NCBI GenBank assembly: GCA_964633845.1
Contig: CAZWLA010000012.1
Location: 1 to 33,903, forward strand
DNA from: JADHTT01 sp964633845
GTDB lineage: Bacteria > Campylobacterota > Campylobacteria > Campylobacterales > Arcobacteraceae
Length of the DNA stretch: 33,903 nucleotides
Direction: 5' to 3'
The notes under the pieces are model-generated. The model saw only the letters and a list, made by a program, of their open reading frames with translations. It had not been told where the DNA came from and did no database searches. Positions 6,066 through 14,195 of this stretch are shown here, piece after piece; within the stretch, counting starts at the first letter, position 1, and each line of letters opens with the position of its first letter. The position numbers were made by a program, and so were the translations under genes.

Positions 6066-8219
6066 TTAATGTTCCTTATAAGAGTCTTTTTTAAAATCAA
6101 TAATACCCAACACATCTAAAATTAAACCGATAGATCCATCACCTCTTACCGTTGCTGCACCAATTCCAGCTACTTGTTTAAAGTTTCTATCAATTGGTTT
6201 TACTACAACTTGCTGTTGTTCAAGGAATTTATCTACAAATATTGCAACTTTTTCATTTCCAGCTTTTACAACTATTAACATACCTTTTGTAAGTTCATTA
6301 ATATCAGTATCAATCTCTAATAAATTACTCAATCTAACAATAGGAATAAATTCTTCTCTTAGAAGAAGTAATTCCTCTTCTCCATCTCCAACTTTTTTAA
6401 TCATATCCTCTGATGGCTGTATAGATTCAACAATAGAATTTATAGGTAAGATATATGTTGTATCACCAATAGCAATATCCAAACCATCTAAAATAGCAAG
6501 AGTAAGTGGTAGTACAATTGTAATTGTAGTTCCAATACCTACATCCGTATCAATCTTAATCATTCCACCAAGTTTTGTAATATTAGTCTTAACCACATCC
6601 ATACCAACACCTCGGCCAGATACATTAGTAACTTCATGTGCAGTTGATAAGCCTGCATCAAATATTAGCATTGCTTTATCATTATCACTCATTAGTTTTG
6701 CTTGATTCTCATCAAGTGTACCACTGTCTAATGCTTTTTGTACTACTTTGTCTAGATTAATTCCAGCACCATCATCTTTAATACTAATAATCATTTGCCC
6801 ATTTGATTGCTCAGCATTAATTGAGATTGAACCAACTTCATTTTTACCTAAAGCAATTCTATCTTGTGATGATTCTAATCCATGATCAAGAGAATTTCTT
6901 ATAATATGTACAAGTGGGTCTGTAAGACCTTCAATCATAGCCTTATCAATCTCAACACTATCGCCAGTATGTGTAAAATTAACTTTTTTATCCATGCTTT
7001 TAGATAAGTCACGAATAATTTTTGGGAATTTTGAATATACACTTTCCATTGGCACCATTCTAATACTCATAATAGAATCTTGCATAGTTCTTATATGTCT
7101 ATTTAGATATTCTAATTTCTCCAGAATTTCACCAGATATTCTACTATCTTCAATACTATTTGCAAATTGTGTCAGCATAGCATTTGTAATTACTAAATCA
7201 CCTACACTATTCATAAGTAGATCAATCTTATCAAGATTTACCCTGATATTATTACTGCTTTTTACTACTTTTTTTTCTACCTGCGGTGCCGGAGATGATG
7301 AGGGTACTGGTACCTTAACTATAGAATCCTCTTTAACTATAAAATCCTCTTTCTCTATTTGACTAGGCTGTATAATTGCTTCCACTTCTTCTATAGAAGG
7401 TTTATCATCTTCAATATCAAATATACCAAAATCATCAGCTTCATTCACTTCATCTAGCTCCTCACCTAATAAATCATCACTATCATCTATAATTATTCCA
7501 TCATCGAAGAATCCAAAATCATTGTTATCTGTTGCAACTTTATCAGTTAAATCATCATCAAAGAATCCTATTGTAGATTCATTTGAATTATCATGTAAGT
7601 TTTCTGCAGGAGATATTGACCTATTAAAATATTCAAATGCTTCTTCATCCTGTTGTTTACTGGTACTCATATCAATAGGTTCATCATCAAATAATCCAAA
7701 TACAGCACTATCATCAGAATCTTCTTTAGATTCATCTACTAGTTCTTCTTCATGTATAGATTGTTCTTTACCCTCTTCTAAATTATCATTTGCTTCTACA
7801 TTATTATCAAATAGTTGTCCATCTAAAAATATTTTAATATCATCAAGCTTCGTATCAACAAGTGTTTCATACATCATCTCATCTAAATCACCATTTGTTT
7901 CAAGAGTAAGCATAACTTTAAGCGTATCTATACAATCAATTAAAAATGGTGCCATAGAATCATGATATTCTATTTTATGATTTCTTAATTCATCCATCAA
8001 ATTTTCAACATAATGTGCAAAACCTGCAAATTGAGTAAGTTCAACTGATGCCCCACTACCTTTTAAAGTATGTACACCTCTAAATAGCGTATTCATCTGG
8101 TCATCATTAAGAGTTCCAGACTCTTCAGCTTCTAACAGTAAATTATCTACATCGTCAAATATTTCAGAAGCTTCTTCTGCAAACATATCACGATATTTTG
8201 ACATATCAAAACCAGACAT
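6066..8219 (-). CDS. cheA: Chemotaxis histidine kinase CheA
   Basis: CheA autophosphorylates and passes phosphate to CheY, CheB and possibly CheV. The P1 domain (1-130) carries the phospho-acceptor His50 in VHTLKGSGASV. From about 140 to 320 there is no recognisable P2 domain but a highly acidic, low-complexity linker with four short repeats of the type FGxFDD (near 174, 217, 235 and 264). P3 dimerisation starts near 323 (NNIRVNLDKIDLL). The P4 ATPase follows with HIIRNSLDHGLE (N box), KDDGAGIN (G1) and VSGRGVGMDVV (G2). The P5 CheW-like domain runs from about 575 to the end. The length is 717 residues. The tail DFKKDSYKEH is ordinary. It lies between cheY and cheR, and all catalytic boxes are intact. 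Confidence 0.97.
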   Translation of the reverse strand: MSGFDMSKYRDMFAEEASEIFDDVDNLLLEAEESGTLNDDQMNTLFRGVHTLKGSGASVELTQFAGFAHYVENLMDELRNHKIEYHDSMAPFLIDCIDTLKVMLTLETNGDLDEMMYETLVDTKLDDIKIFLDGQLFDNNVEANDNLEEGKEQSIHEEELVDESKEDSDDSAVFGLFDDEPIDMSTSKQQDEEAFEYFNRSISPAENLHDNSNESTIGFFDDDLTDKVATDNNDFGFFDDGIIIDDSDDLLGEELDEVNEADDFGIFDIEDDKPSIEEVEAIIQPSQIEKEDFIVKEDSIVKVPVPSSSPAPQVEKKVVKSSNNIRVNLDKIDLLMNSVGDLVITNAMLTQFANSIEDSRISGEILEKLEYLNRHIRTMQDSIMSIRMVPMESVYSKFPKIIRDLSKSMDKKVNFTHTGDSVEIDKAMIEGLTDPLVHIIRNSLDHGLESSQDRIALGKNEVGSISINAEQSNGQMIISIKDDGAGINLDKVVQKALDSGTLDENQAKLMSDNDKAMLIFDAGLSTAHEVTNVSGRGVGMDVVKTNITKLGGMIKIDTDVGIGTTITIVLPLTLAILDGLDIAIGDTTYILPINSIVESIQPSEDMIKKVGDGEEELLLLREEFIPIVRLSNLLEIDTDINELTKGMLIVVKAGNEKVAIFVDKFLEQQQVVVKPIDRNFKQVAGIGAATVRGDGSIGLILDVLGIIDFKKDSYKEH

Positions 8220-8228
8220 TACTTATCC

Positions 8229-8597
8229 TTATCTATTTAATACTAAATTTACAGCTTTAAGTAATTGATCTGGAATAAATGGTTTTACAATCCATCCTGT
8301 TGCTCCTGCTTTTTTACCTTTCGCTTTCATCTCATCTGTTCTTTCAGTTGTTAATGTCAAAATTGGTTTTTTAGCATATGTTGATGTTGCCCTTAAGGCT
8401 TCAATCAATTCAAAACCATTCTTATTTGGCATATTGATATCTGTAATCACAAGATCAAATGTAGTTGCATTAGCTTTATTTATACCATCTACTCCATCTA
8501 CTGCTTCTGTAATATCTGTATACCCACCCTCAGTCAATGCATAACTTAGCATATCTCTTAACATTGTTGAATCATCCACAATTAATATTTTAGCCAT
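8229..8597 (-). CDS. cheY: CheY-like response regulator (cheA-adjacent)
   Basis: A 122-residue stand-alone receiver. It has the acidic pair (IVDDS), the phospho-acceptor Asp in LVITDINMPNKNGFE, Thr at the switch (TLTTERT) and the conserved Lys in GWIVKPF. It lacks any output domain, so it acts by protein contact. Placed immediately upstream of cheA, it may be the flagellar-motor CheY or a phosphate sink; the second CheY at 21923-22294 is the other candidate. Its C-terminal segment is almost identical to that of the regulator at 27624-27992 (GWIVKPF then PDQLLKA), suggesting those two are close paralogues. The start is an ATG with AAAGGAG upstream. Confidence 0.92.
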   Translation of the reverse strand: MAKILIVDDSTMLRDMLSYALTEGGYTDITEAVDGVDGINKANATTFDLVITDINMPNKNGFELIEALRATSTYAKKPILTLTTERTDEMKAKGKKAGATGWIVKPFIPDQLLKAVNLVLNR

Positions 8598-8610
8598 CTT
8601 CGTATCTCCT

Positions 8611-9105
8611 TTAAAATAATTCCAGCGTACCAGCTGAATATGTTTGTTTAGTTATATTTTGAACTATATCTCTTTGGTCTTGTATAGTATAGTGCTCTAC
8701 CATCTCACTTTTAAATACCTCTTGGTCTTTATTAGTGATATCTAAATTTAGATTGTCAATATTTTCTAGTGACATATAACCTATTGCTGAAACTCCAGCT
8801 ATCATTTGAGTTATTCTATCTTCACATTGTAAGATTGATATATACTCATGCATAGACTTTGTAGCTTGTGCTAGCTCATCTGATACAAGACCATTAGTAT
8901 CTATAGATTCTATTTTATTACATACATCTTTTAAAATTTCTAAATTTACACCAAAATTATTAGATATTTTAGATGTTGCTTCACATATCGCACTTTCCAC
9001 TAACTTATAATTTAAAATATTTACTTCTGTATATATACGTTGTCGTGCTAATTCTAGCTCCAACTGTGCTATACGCACATCCTTATCTAGTATTGTGTCT
9101 ACCAC
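8611..9105 (-). CDS. CheZ-like helical chemotaxis protein, possible CheY phosphatase
   Basis: I do not recognise a named family, but the predicted fold is almost all helix, and residues 93-104 (QCEDRITQMIAG) place Asp96 and Gln100 in the DxxxQ arrangement that forms the phosphatase site of CheZ (QDLTGQ-type). The CheZ gene at 21179-21907 has the same core as QYQDISRQKIERV. The start is GTG at 9105, five bases after AAAGGAG; an ATG overlapping it is out of frame and runs into a stop. The protein is 164 residues and ends in GTLELF, resembling the CheD C-terminus GGVELF. It sits directly before cheY and cheA. A CheY-phosphatase role is an inference from motif and context; it could instead be a CheZ relative that only scaffolds. 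Confidence 0.55.
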   Translation of the reverse strand: MVDTILDKDVRIAQLELELARQRIYTEVNILNYKLVESAICEATSKISNNFGVNLEILKDVCNKIESIDTNGLVSDELAQATKSMHEYISILQCEDRITQMIAGVSAIGYMSLENIDNLNLDITNKDQEVFKSEMVEHYTIQDQRDIVQNITKQTYSAGTLELF

Positions 9106-9154
9106 ATTACTCCTTTAATCAAACATATCTTACAATAACTTACAATATATTAAA

Positions 9155-9847
9155 TTAAGCTTTATAGATTGATAATAAACTATCATAAAATATCGTTTTA
9201 TCTATACTACCATCAGTATCTTTTAGAATTTCAAGCATAATATCTAAATCTTTTTTGTCGTTCCATATTTTGTTATATATTCCCTCTTTATAGCCATGCT
9301 TTTGTCTAAATAAATTTAATCTATTCTTCGCAACATATATATTATATAGTCTATCAAAATGTATTGCTGAATATTGAACTATTAAAAAAAATTTTTCAAG
9401 AAGTACATTGGCTGCATCTTTAGAATCAATATTATTATTTTGAATCATTAATGCATAGTATATTAAATTTTCTGTTTCATCACGAAGCTTATTAATATCA
9501 GCAGCAGGATATGGATCATAGTTACATAATATAACAATATTATCAATTACCTCATCAATATTCACATACTGCAGTAAATAACTTAATATAAAATGTAAAA
9601 TATCAATAATCTCTATCTCAATTCTATTCCATTGTACTACACCATCAATATCTTCCCAGTGTTTCCACTTTGTAAAACTATTTAGTTCAAATGACTCCAT
9701 CACTATGCATCTTGTCCACGATATAGGATCTCCATTTTGGGTAAATCCTAATTTATAATCTTCTCCATTTGTAATAATATTAAGTTCTTCTTGTAAAGAC
9801 AACATATTTAAGAACATAATTTTATATGTATCTATTTGATATTTCAT
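9155..9847 (-). CDS. dut: Dimeric (all-alpha) dUTP diphosphatase
   Basis: This enzyme hydrolyses dUTP (and often dUDP) to dUMP, keeping uracil out of DNA. It belongs to the dimeric MazG-like dUTPase superfamily, not the trimeric one. The metal-binding ExxE...ExxD motif is present as E51xxE54 and E79xxD82 (ESFEL and EIIDILHF). The surrounding SWTRCIVMESFEL, KWKHW and the late KNRLNLFRQKHGYKEG closely match what I recall of the Campylobacter enzyme. The length is 230 residues. Its ATG shares one base with the fliM stop (TAATG), so it is translationally coupled inside the flagellar/chemotaxis block although the reaction has no role in motility. Confidence 0.93.
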   Translation of the reverse strand: MKYQIDTYKIMFLNMLSLQEELNIITNGEDYKLGFTQNGDPISWTRCIVMESFELNSFTKWKHWEDIDGVVQWNRIEIEIIDILHFILSYLLQYVNIDEVIDNIVILCNYDPYPAADINKLRDETENLIYYALMIQNNNIDSKDAANVLLEKFFLIVQYSAIHFDRLYNIYVAKNRLNLFRQKHGYKEGIYNKIWNDKKDLDIMLEILKDTDGSIDKTIFYDSLLSIYKA

Positions 9848-10923
9848 TATTCCTTCTCTGCTAGGACTTTTAATAATTCTTCTCTAGCCTGATCTTTAGA
9901 TACCTCTCGTTTTTTAGAAATACCTCTTAGGTTCATTATTGTTTCTTGATGTTCTGATAATACAGGGGATACTAATTGAGCACTTTTTCTATCATTTTGA
10001 ATTCCAAAATCAACTAAAAATTTATCTTTATTATTAATAACTAATTTACCCTTGAGTGAGTGTATTGGTTCATTAAAAATTATCGTATCATCATTAGATA
10101 ATTTTAGTATCTCTTTTACTGCAAAACTTGTTTGTGCAATTATTCCATCAACAGAAACTTTTGATCCTGCTAACAATGAATTTATATCTTCATTTCTACT
10201 TTTTTTAGCTCGCGTATCTATAATAGAACGATTTAAATCTCCAGATGCTAATAATGGCTCCAAAAATATTTTTGGATAACATAAGTTTAGTAGCTCTTTA
10301 TTCTCTTCTATATTGATTTCTAAAACCATTAAAACTATTACATCTCCTTGAGATACTAATATAGCATTATTTGGATCTCTATTTTGAGATAAAAGCTTAA
10401 AGTCCATTTTTGCTACAGGTTTCCATGCTTGAACTAACCTTGATTGAAGCATATCCAAGAAATGATTTAATATACTAATCTCTAAATCAGTAATAATATC
10501 TTCATCTCCCTCCTCTAATTCTTTCTTTGCACCCATTAAATAATCTATAACCATCCTTGATAATAATGGATTAGACTCTACTGCAACTTTACCATCAGAT
10601 GGATCTAAGCTAAAAATATTGTAAATTGTATTATCAGAAAGACTCATTGTAAATTCACTATATGTAATTTGATCAACACTAACAATAGATATATCAACCA
10701 TCTTTTTAATCACTGACGATAGATCATTAGCCAAGTCTCGCAAAACTTTATCATGTAGTTGAGAAATAGTTCTAATACTTTCTGATGATATTAGGTTTGG
10801 TTTTTTGAAGTTATATGTTGTATAGTCTACAGTTTTGGTAGTCTGAATACTATCAAAGTCTTCACCATCAGCCTTAATATCCATTAACGAATCAATCTCT
10901 TCTTGACTTAAAAATTCTGCCAT
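9847..10923 (-). CDS. fliM: Flagellar motor switch protein FliM
   Basis: FliM is the C-ring subunit that binds phospho-CheY and transmits the switching signal to FliG. The N-terminal EFLSQEEIDSLMD is the standard CheY-binding peptide. The middle CheC-like domain runs from about 40 to 240 and includes RTISQLHDKVLRDLANDLSS. The C-terminal FliN-like domain (about 255-335) ends in LVSPV. It is 358 residues, the normal length. It lies between flgI (16-base gap) and dut (1-base overlap), and a partial peptide match at the CheZ N-terminus (21907) suggests both bind CheY at the same surface. Confidence 0.97.
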   Translation of the reverse strand: MAEFLSQEEIDSLMDIKADGEDFDSIQTTKTVDYTTYNFKKPNLISSESIRTISQLHDKVLRDLANDLSSVIKKMVDISIVSVDQITYSEFTMSLSDNTIYNIFSLDPSDGKVAVESNPLLSRMVIDYLMGAKKELEEGDEDIITDLEISILNHFLDMLQSRLVQAWKPVAKMDFKLLSQNRDPNNAILVSQGDVIVLMVLEINIEENKELLNLCYPKIFLEPLLASGDLNRSIIDTRAKKSRNEDINSLLAGSKVSVDGIIAQTSFAVKEILKLSNDDTIIFNEPIHSLKGKLVINNKDKFLVDFGIQNDRKSAQLVSPVLSEHQETIMNLRGISKKREVSKDQAREELLKVLAEKE

Positions 10924-10939
10924 TACTATATCTCCTCTC

Positions 10940-11965
10940 TTATCTAATTTCTATATTTGCTTTAATAGCCCCTAGTTCTTTTAGCTTTTGTAAAGCACTA
11001 ATAATCTCAAATATATCTATATTCATCACTTTCATTGCTCGAACAAGATTTGATACTGTTGGCTCACTTCTTGTATTTAGCATAGTATTTGTTAAATCAA
11101 TTTTTACACCATCACCTATATCTTGTCCTAAGTTTGTTAAGTCATCAAACTCCTCTGGTGTTGGTGGATGTTTTTTAATTCTAAATGTAAAATCTTTAGT
11201 TGAAATTGTACTTGGTAAAATTTTAATATTGCCACCAACCAATATAGTAGCTGTAGATGTATCGATAATAATTTTCTTTTCAATAGTAATATCTAATTGG
11301 ATATTTTCTAGCATAGACATAAAAGTCACTGTTGACAATGTATCTGGTTTTTTAATATTGATACTTTTTGTATCTTTAGCAAATGCTATATTCATATCAA
11401 ATTTAGTATTAATCGCCTGTTCTACTTTACTAGCTACTGTGGCACTTCTTTGGTTTAATGCTAATATAAAATTTGTTTGTGCTGATATATCATTATCCAC
11501 TTCTTGCTCAACTATAGCACCCGCATATATAATACCAGTAGTTTTATAATCTTTATCTACACTTATTTTACCTTGAGCCAAAGCATAAGTTTGTCCATCT
11601 ATTGCTTTTAACTGTGTTAACAATAGTTGTCCACCTGCAAGTGATTTAGCATCTCCAATTGAAGATACATTTAAATTTAATTTATCACCTTGTCTTGCAA
11701 ATGCTTCCAAGTTAGCTGTCACCATAACTGCAGCTATATTCTTAGATTTATTAGATATCAATGGGGTCTGTAAGCTTGAATTTCGAAGAAGATTTTGTAA
11801 GGATTGCTTTGCAAATTCAGACTTATCCCCTGTTCCATTTAATCCAACCACAATACCATAACCTATTAATTGATTTGATCGCACACCAACAAAGCTTGCA
11901 ATATCTTTTATTGTTTGTCCATAGGCAAATATCACTAGACTTAAAACTATAAATATCAATTTCAT
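10940..11965 (-). CDS. flgI: Flagellar P-ring protein FlgI
   Basis: FlgI forms the periplasmic P ring around the rod. The signal peptide (about 1-16, ending FAYGQ) is followed by the family N-terminus IKDIASFVGVRSNQLIGYG and VVGLNGTGDKS. Later family segments are NIAAVMVTA, GDKLNLNVSSIGDAKSL and, near the end, LVRAMKVMNIDIFEII. The length is 341 residues. Its ATG overlaps the flhF stop by four bases (ATGA). The P ring also implies an outer membrane, as expected for a Gram-negative cell. Confidence 0.97.
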   Translation of the reverse strand: MKLIFIVLSLVIFAYGQTIKDIASFVGVRSNQLIGYGIVVGLNGTGDKSEFAKQSLQNLLRNSSLQTPLISNKSKNIAAVMVTANLEAFARQGDKLNLNVSSIGDAKSLAGGQLLLTQLKAIDGQTYALAQGKISVDKDYKTTGIIYAGAIVEQEVDNDISAQTNFILALNQRSATVASKVEQAINTKFDMNIAFAKDTKSINIKKPDTLSTVTFMSMLENIQLDITIEKKIIIDTSTATILVGGNIKILPSTISTKDFTFRIKKHPPTPEEFDDLTNLGQDIGDGVKIDLTNTMLNTRSEPTVSNLVRAMKVMNIDIFEIISALQKLKELGAIKANIEIR

Positions 11966-13125
11966 GATATATCCTTTTTAATACCTTGATTAAAGAAGCA
12001 ATCAATTAAAAATTCATCACTTGAAACAATTAAATCATCTGGTACATTTTGTCCTATTGAAAAATATGTCAAAGGTTTTTTTACCTTAGATATAAATGAT
12101 ATAACATTACCAAAGCTTTTTGTCTCATCCAATTTTGTAAATATTATATTATCTATGTCTAAAATCGAGAACTCATTATAGATTTCTTCTAAATCACTTG
12201 TCTTTATATTAGTAGGCAAAATCAGATTTGTCACTATTTTTAAGTCTGGATTTGTATCGTAATATTGTTTTGTTAATTCTATCATATCTTTATCATATTG
12301 ACTACTACCCGGAGTATCTATCAATAATAACTCTGGATTACCAAGCCTTTTAATACTATTTGGTAATTCACTTGGATCTTTAACCATTTGTATAGGTATT
12401 TGCATTATTTTAGCATATGTATTAAGCTGTTCTGCTGCACCTACTCTAAATGAATCCAATGTAATCATCCCAATCTTACTAACATCTTGTAATGTATATA
12501 AATATCTAGCTGCAAGCTTTGCTAGTGTTGTTGTTTTTCCTACTCCAGTCGGTCCAACAAAAATCATAATTTTTGTTTGTCCCTCTTCTAAAGGTTGTTC
12601 ATGCTTAATAGATAACATACGCCTCAAGACTAATCTAAAAAATGCATTTATTTTTTCAGGCTTATTTTTAATCTTAGCTGGTAATTTTTCAATAGTAACC
12701 TTAATTATTTTATATATTATATCTTTAGGCATATCATTTGCTAAAAATAACTTATAGATATCACTAAGCTCAATTGGTACTACTAAATCATCTATTGTAT
12801 TCTTAGAGTTTGTATTCCAAAGTGAGTTTCGCATATATATGATAGAATCTTGCATATCAAGTATACTTTTCTTTAAACTAATTAATTCCTCTTTATTAAG
12901 ATTATAATCTTGATTATTTTTAGTATCTGAAATAATTTTAGACTTAAGATTGTTCTGTTCTTGCATATCTTCAATAGATACTATAACCTCATACATATCT
13001 ATTGAATTTTTTGTTGCTGATGATATTTTCTTTGTAGATACAACAATAGCTTCTTGTCCACAACTTTTTACAGCTTTTTTAAGAGCAATGGTAGGTGTCT
13101 CTCCTAGAAACGATAATAACTTCAT
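11962..13125 (-). CDS. flhF: Flagellar biosynthesis GTPase FlhF
   Basis: FlhF is an SRP-type GTPase that sets where polar flagella form. The N-terminal B domain (about 1-110) begins MKLLSFLGETPTIALKKA, the usual opening. An N domain follows, and the G domain starts near 185 with P-loop GPTGVGKTTTLAK (191-203), TLDSFRVGAAEQL (222-234), the G3 segment DTPGSS (270-275) in place of the commoner DTAGR, and TKLDET near 345. The length is 387 residues. It overlaps the small exported-protein gene upstream and flgI downstream by four bases each. The usual partner flhG (a MinD-like ATPase) is not next to it or anywhere in the window. Confidence 0.96.
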   Translation of the reverse strand: MKLLSFLGETPTIALKKAVKSCGQEAIVVSTKKISSATKNSIDMYEVIVSIEDMQEQNNLKSKIISDTKNNQDYNLNKEELISLKKSILDMQDSIIYMRNSLWNTNSKNTIDDLVVPIELSDIYKLFLANDMPKDIIYKIIKVTIEKLPAKIKNKPEKINAFFRLVLRRMLSIKHEQPLEEGQTKIMIFVGPTGVGKTTTLAKLAARYLYTLQDVSKIGMITLDSFRVGAAEQLNTYAKIMQIPIQMVKDPSELPNSIKRLGNPELLLIDTPGSSQYDKDMIELTKQYYDTNPDLKIVTNLILPTNIKTSDLEEIYNEFSILDIDNIIFTKLDETKSFGNVISFISKVKKPLTYFSIGQNVPDDLIVSSDEFLIDCFFNQGIKKDIS

Positions 13126-13508
13126 CTTACTAGTCCATCTTTAATTAGTTTTCGTATTTTACCATTTGATTTTTTTATCTTAATATATTTATTAGTTTCT
13201 GTTATAATATTACCATATTCTTCAACTTCTATAAAGTCTCCAAATGTATATATAACTTTATTTTTACTCATTAACCTTACATCTTTAATACAAATTGGAG
13301 TATTTTTCTTGATATAGTGTACTGAAATATATTCATTTTTATTAAGCATACTTTTTATCATTAATTTACATTTAGTATTTTTAATATTATTCTTTATTGT
13401 CGTATTATCTTGAGTAACTCTTTGATTATAGTATATATCTTTTGATGCAATTACCTGTGCATAAGATATATTCAACAATATTAAAAATACTAAAAATTTA
13501 ATAAACAT
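13122..13508 (-). CDS. Small exported protein, possibly FlgA-like
   Basis: Not securely recognised. The 128-residue product starts with a clear signal peptide (MFIKFLVFLILLNISYAQ). The mature part is basic, with two cysteines (about residues 47 and 72) and a C-terminal half rich in beta-type segments: KKNTPICIKDVRLMSK, then GDFIEVEE, and a close resembling the last strand pattern of FlgA/SAF domains (KYIKIKKSNGKIRKLIKDGLV). FlgA is the periplasmic chaperone for FlgI, and flgI lies two genes downstream, which supports this guess. Normal FlgA is longer (about 220 residues), so if related it is a reduced form. It overlaps flhF by four bases. Confidence 0.45.
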   Translation of the reverse strand: MFIKFLVFLILLNISYAQVIASKDIYYNQRVTQDNTTIKNNIKNTKCKLMIKSMLNKNEYISVHYIKKNTPICIKDVRLMSKNKVIYTFGDFIEVEEYGNIITETNKYIKIKKSNGKIRKLIKDGLVR

Positions 13509-13520
13509 TATTTATCCTAC

Positions 13521-13895
13521 TTATGCACTAAAGTTTACTGCCATATTATCATTATGAAGTAAATCTTTAATAATATTATCATACATCTCTTTTAATGGCA
13601 ACATTATGTATGCAAGTTGATTATTTCGCTGCTTTAGCTCTTCTAATTTTGATTCAACCATATTAACAATATCTCTAAACTGTTCTATATTATTACCACT
13701 CTTAACACATTCTTTTAATGCACTGTCTAAATTATTTTTCATGATTTTAATGTCATTTACCAATACTTGCTTTTGCTCATTACGTTTCATTAAATTATCT
13801 GAATTAGCTGAGCCTAACTCCTCTATATCTTTATTAATTAATTCTATAAGCTTGTCTATTAATTCTATAATTTGTATTGAATATATTTTAACCAT
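13521..13895 (-). CDS. FlgN-like export chaperone (tentative)
   Basis: A 124-residue, nearly all-helical protein with long amphipathic segments (IIELIDKLIELINKDIEELG, then EQKQVLVNDIKIMKNNLDS, then MVESKLEELKQRNNQLAYIM). Size, helical content, the early K-Q-x-L-V pattern and position directly after flgJ fit FlgN, the chaperone for hook-filament junction proteins, though the primary sequence is weakly informative. It starts with ATG at 13895 with AAAGG about eight bases upstream. An alternative is another small coiled-coil flagellar chaperone such as FliT or FliJ. Confidence 0.45.
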   Translation of the reverse strand: MVKIYSIQIIELIDKLIELINKDIEELGSANSDNLMKRNEQKQVLVNDIKIMKNNLDSALKECVKSGNNIEQFRDIVNMVESKLEELKQRNNQLAYIMLPLKEMYDNIIKDLLHNDNMAVNFSA

Positions 13896-13910
13896 CTTAA
13901 AAACCTTTAA

Positions 13911-14195
13911 TTAATCTTTTTTTGTTTTATTATTCGCTAAATGTTCAATAAGTAATTGACTTATACCCATATTACCAGCAGTCACTTTTGCAATATTTTC
14001 TAAGTACATATCTTTAACAATATCACTTCCTGCACTACTTCCTGCAATATTAACATCTTTTAATGCCGTTCTTAATAACTCTTGTAAAAAAAGCTGTTCA
14101 AAATCTTTTGATACTTGCTGTATATTATCTTCATTGTTATCTTGTGATTTATTTAGATTTATACTCTGAATATTTGTATTGATACTATTGTCCAT
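13911..14195 (-). CDS. flgJ: Rod-binding / rod cap protein FlgJ (N-terminal domain only)
   Basis: FlgJ caps and helps assemble the flagellar rod. This 94-residue protein contains only the rod-binding domain: the family segments KDFEQLFLQELLRTALKDV (about 30-48) and DMYLENIAKVTAGNMGISQ (about 63-81) are present. The muramidase domain of enterobacterial FlgJ is absent, as in other Campylobacterota to my knowledge, so peptidoglycan must be opened by another enzyme. The start overlaps the end of motB by 11 bases. Confidence 0.9.
   Translation of the reverse strand: MDNSINTNIQSINLNKSQDNNEDNIQQVSKDFEQLFLQELLRTALKDVNIAGSSAGSDIVKDMYLENIAKVTAGNMGISQLLIEHLANNKTKKD

Noticed and set aside
6994..7362. 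Plus-strand open frame with hydrophobic runs opposite cheA
   Set aside because: It lies antisense to the P3 and linker region of CheA; apparent membrane segments come from reading charged codons in reverse.
7522..7965. Long plus-strand open frame opposite cheA (147 codons, Ser-rich)
   Set aside because: It is the complement of the acidic cheA linker; Asp/Glu codons read backwards give Ser-rich frames. No ribosome site or family resemblance.
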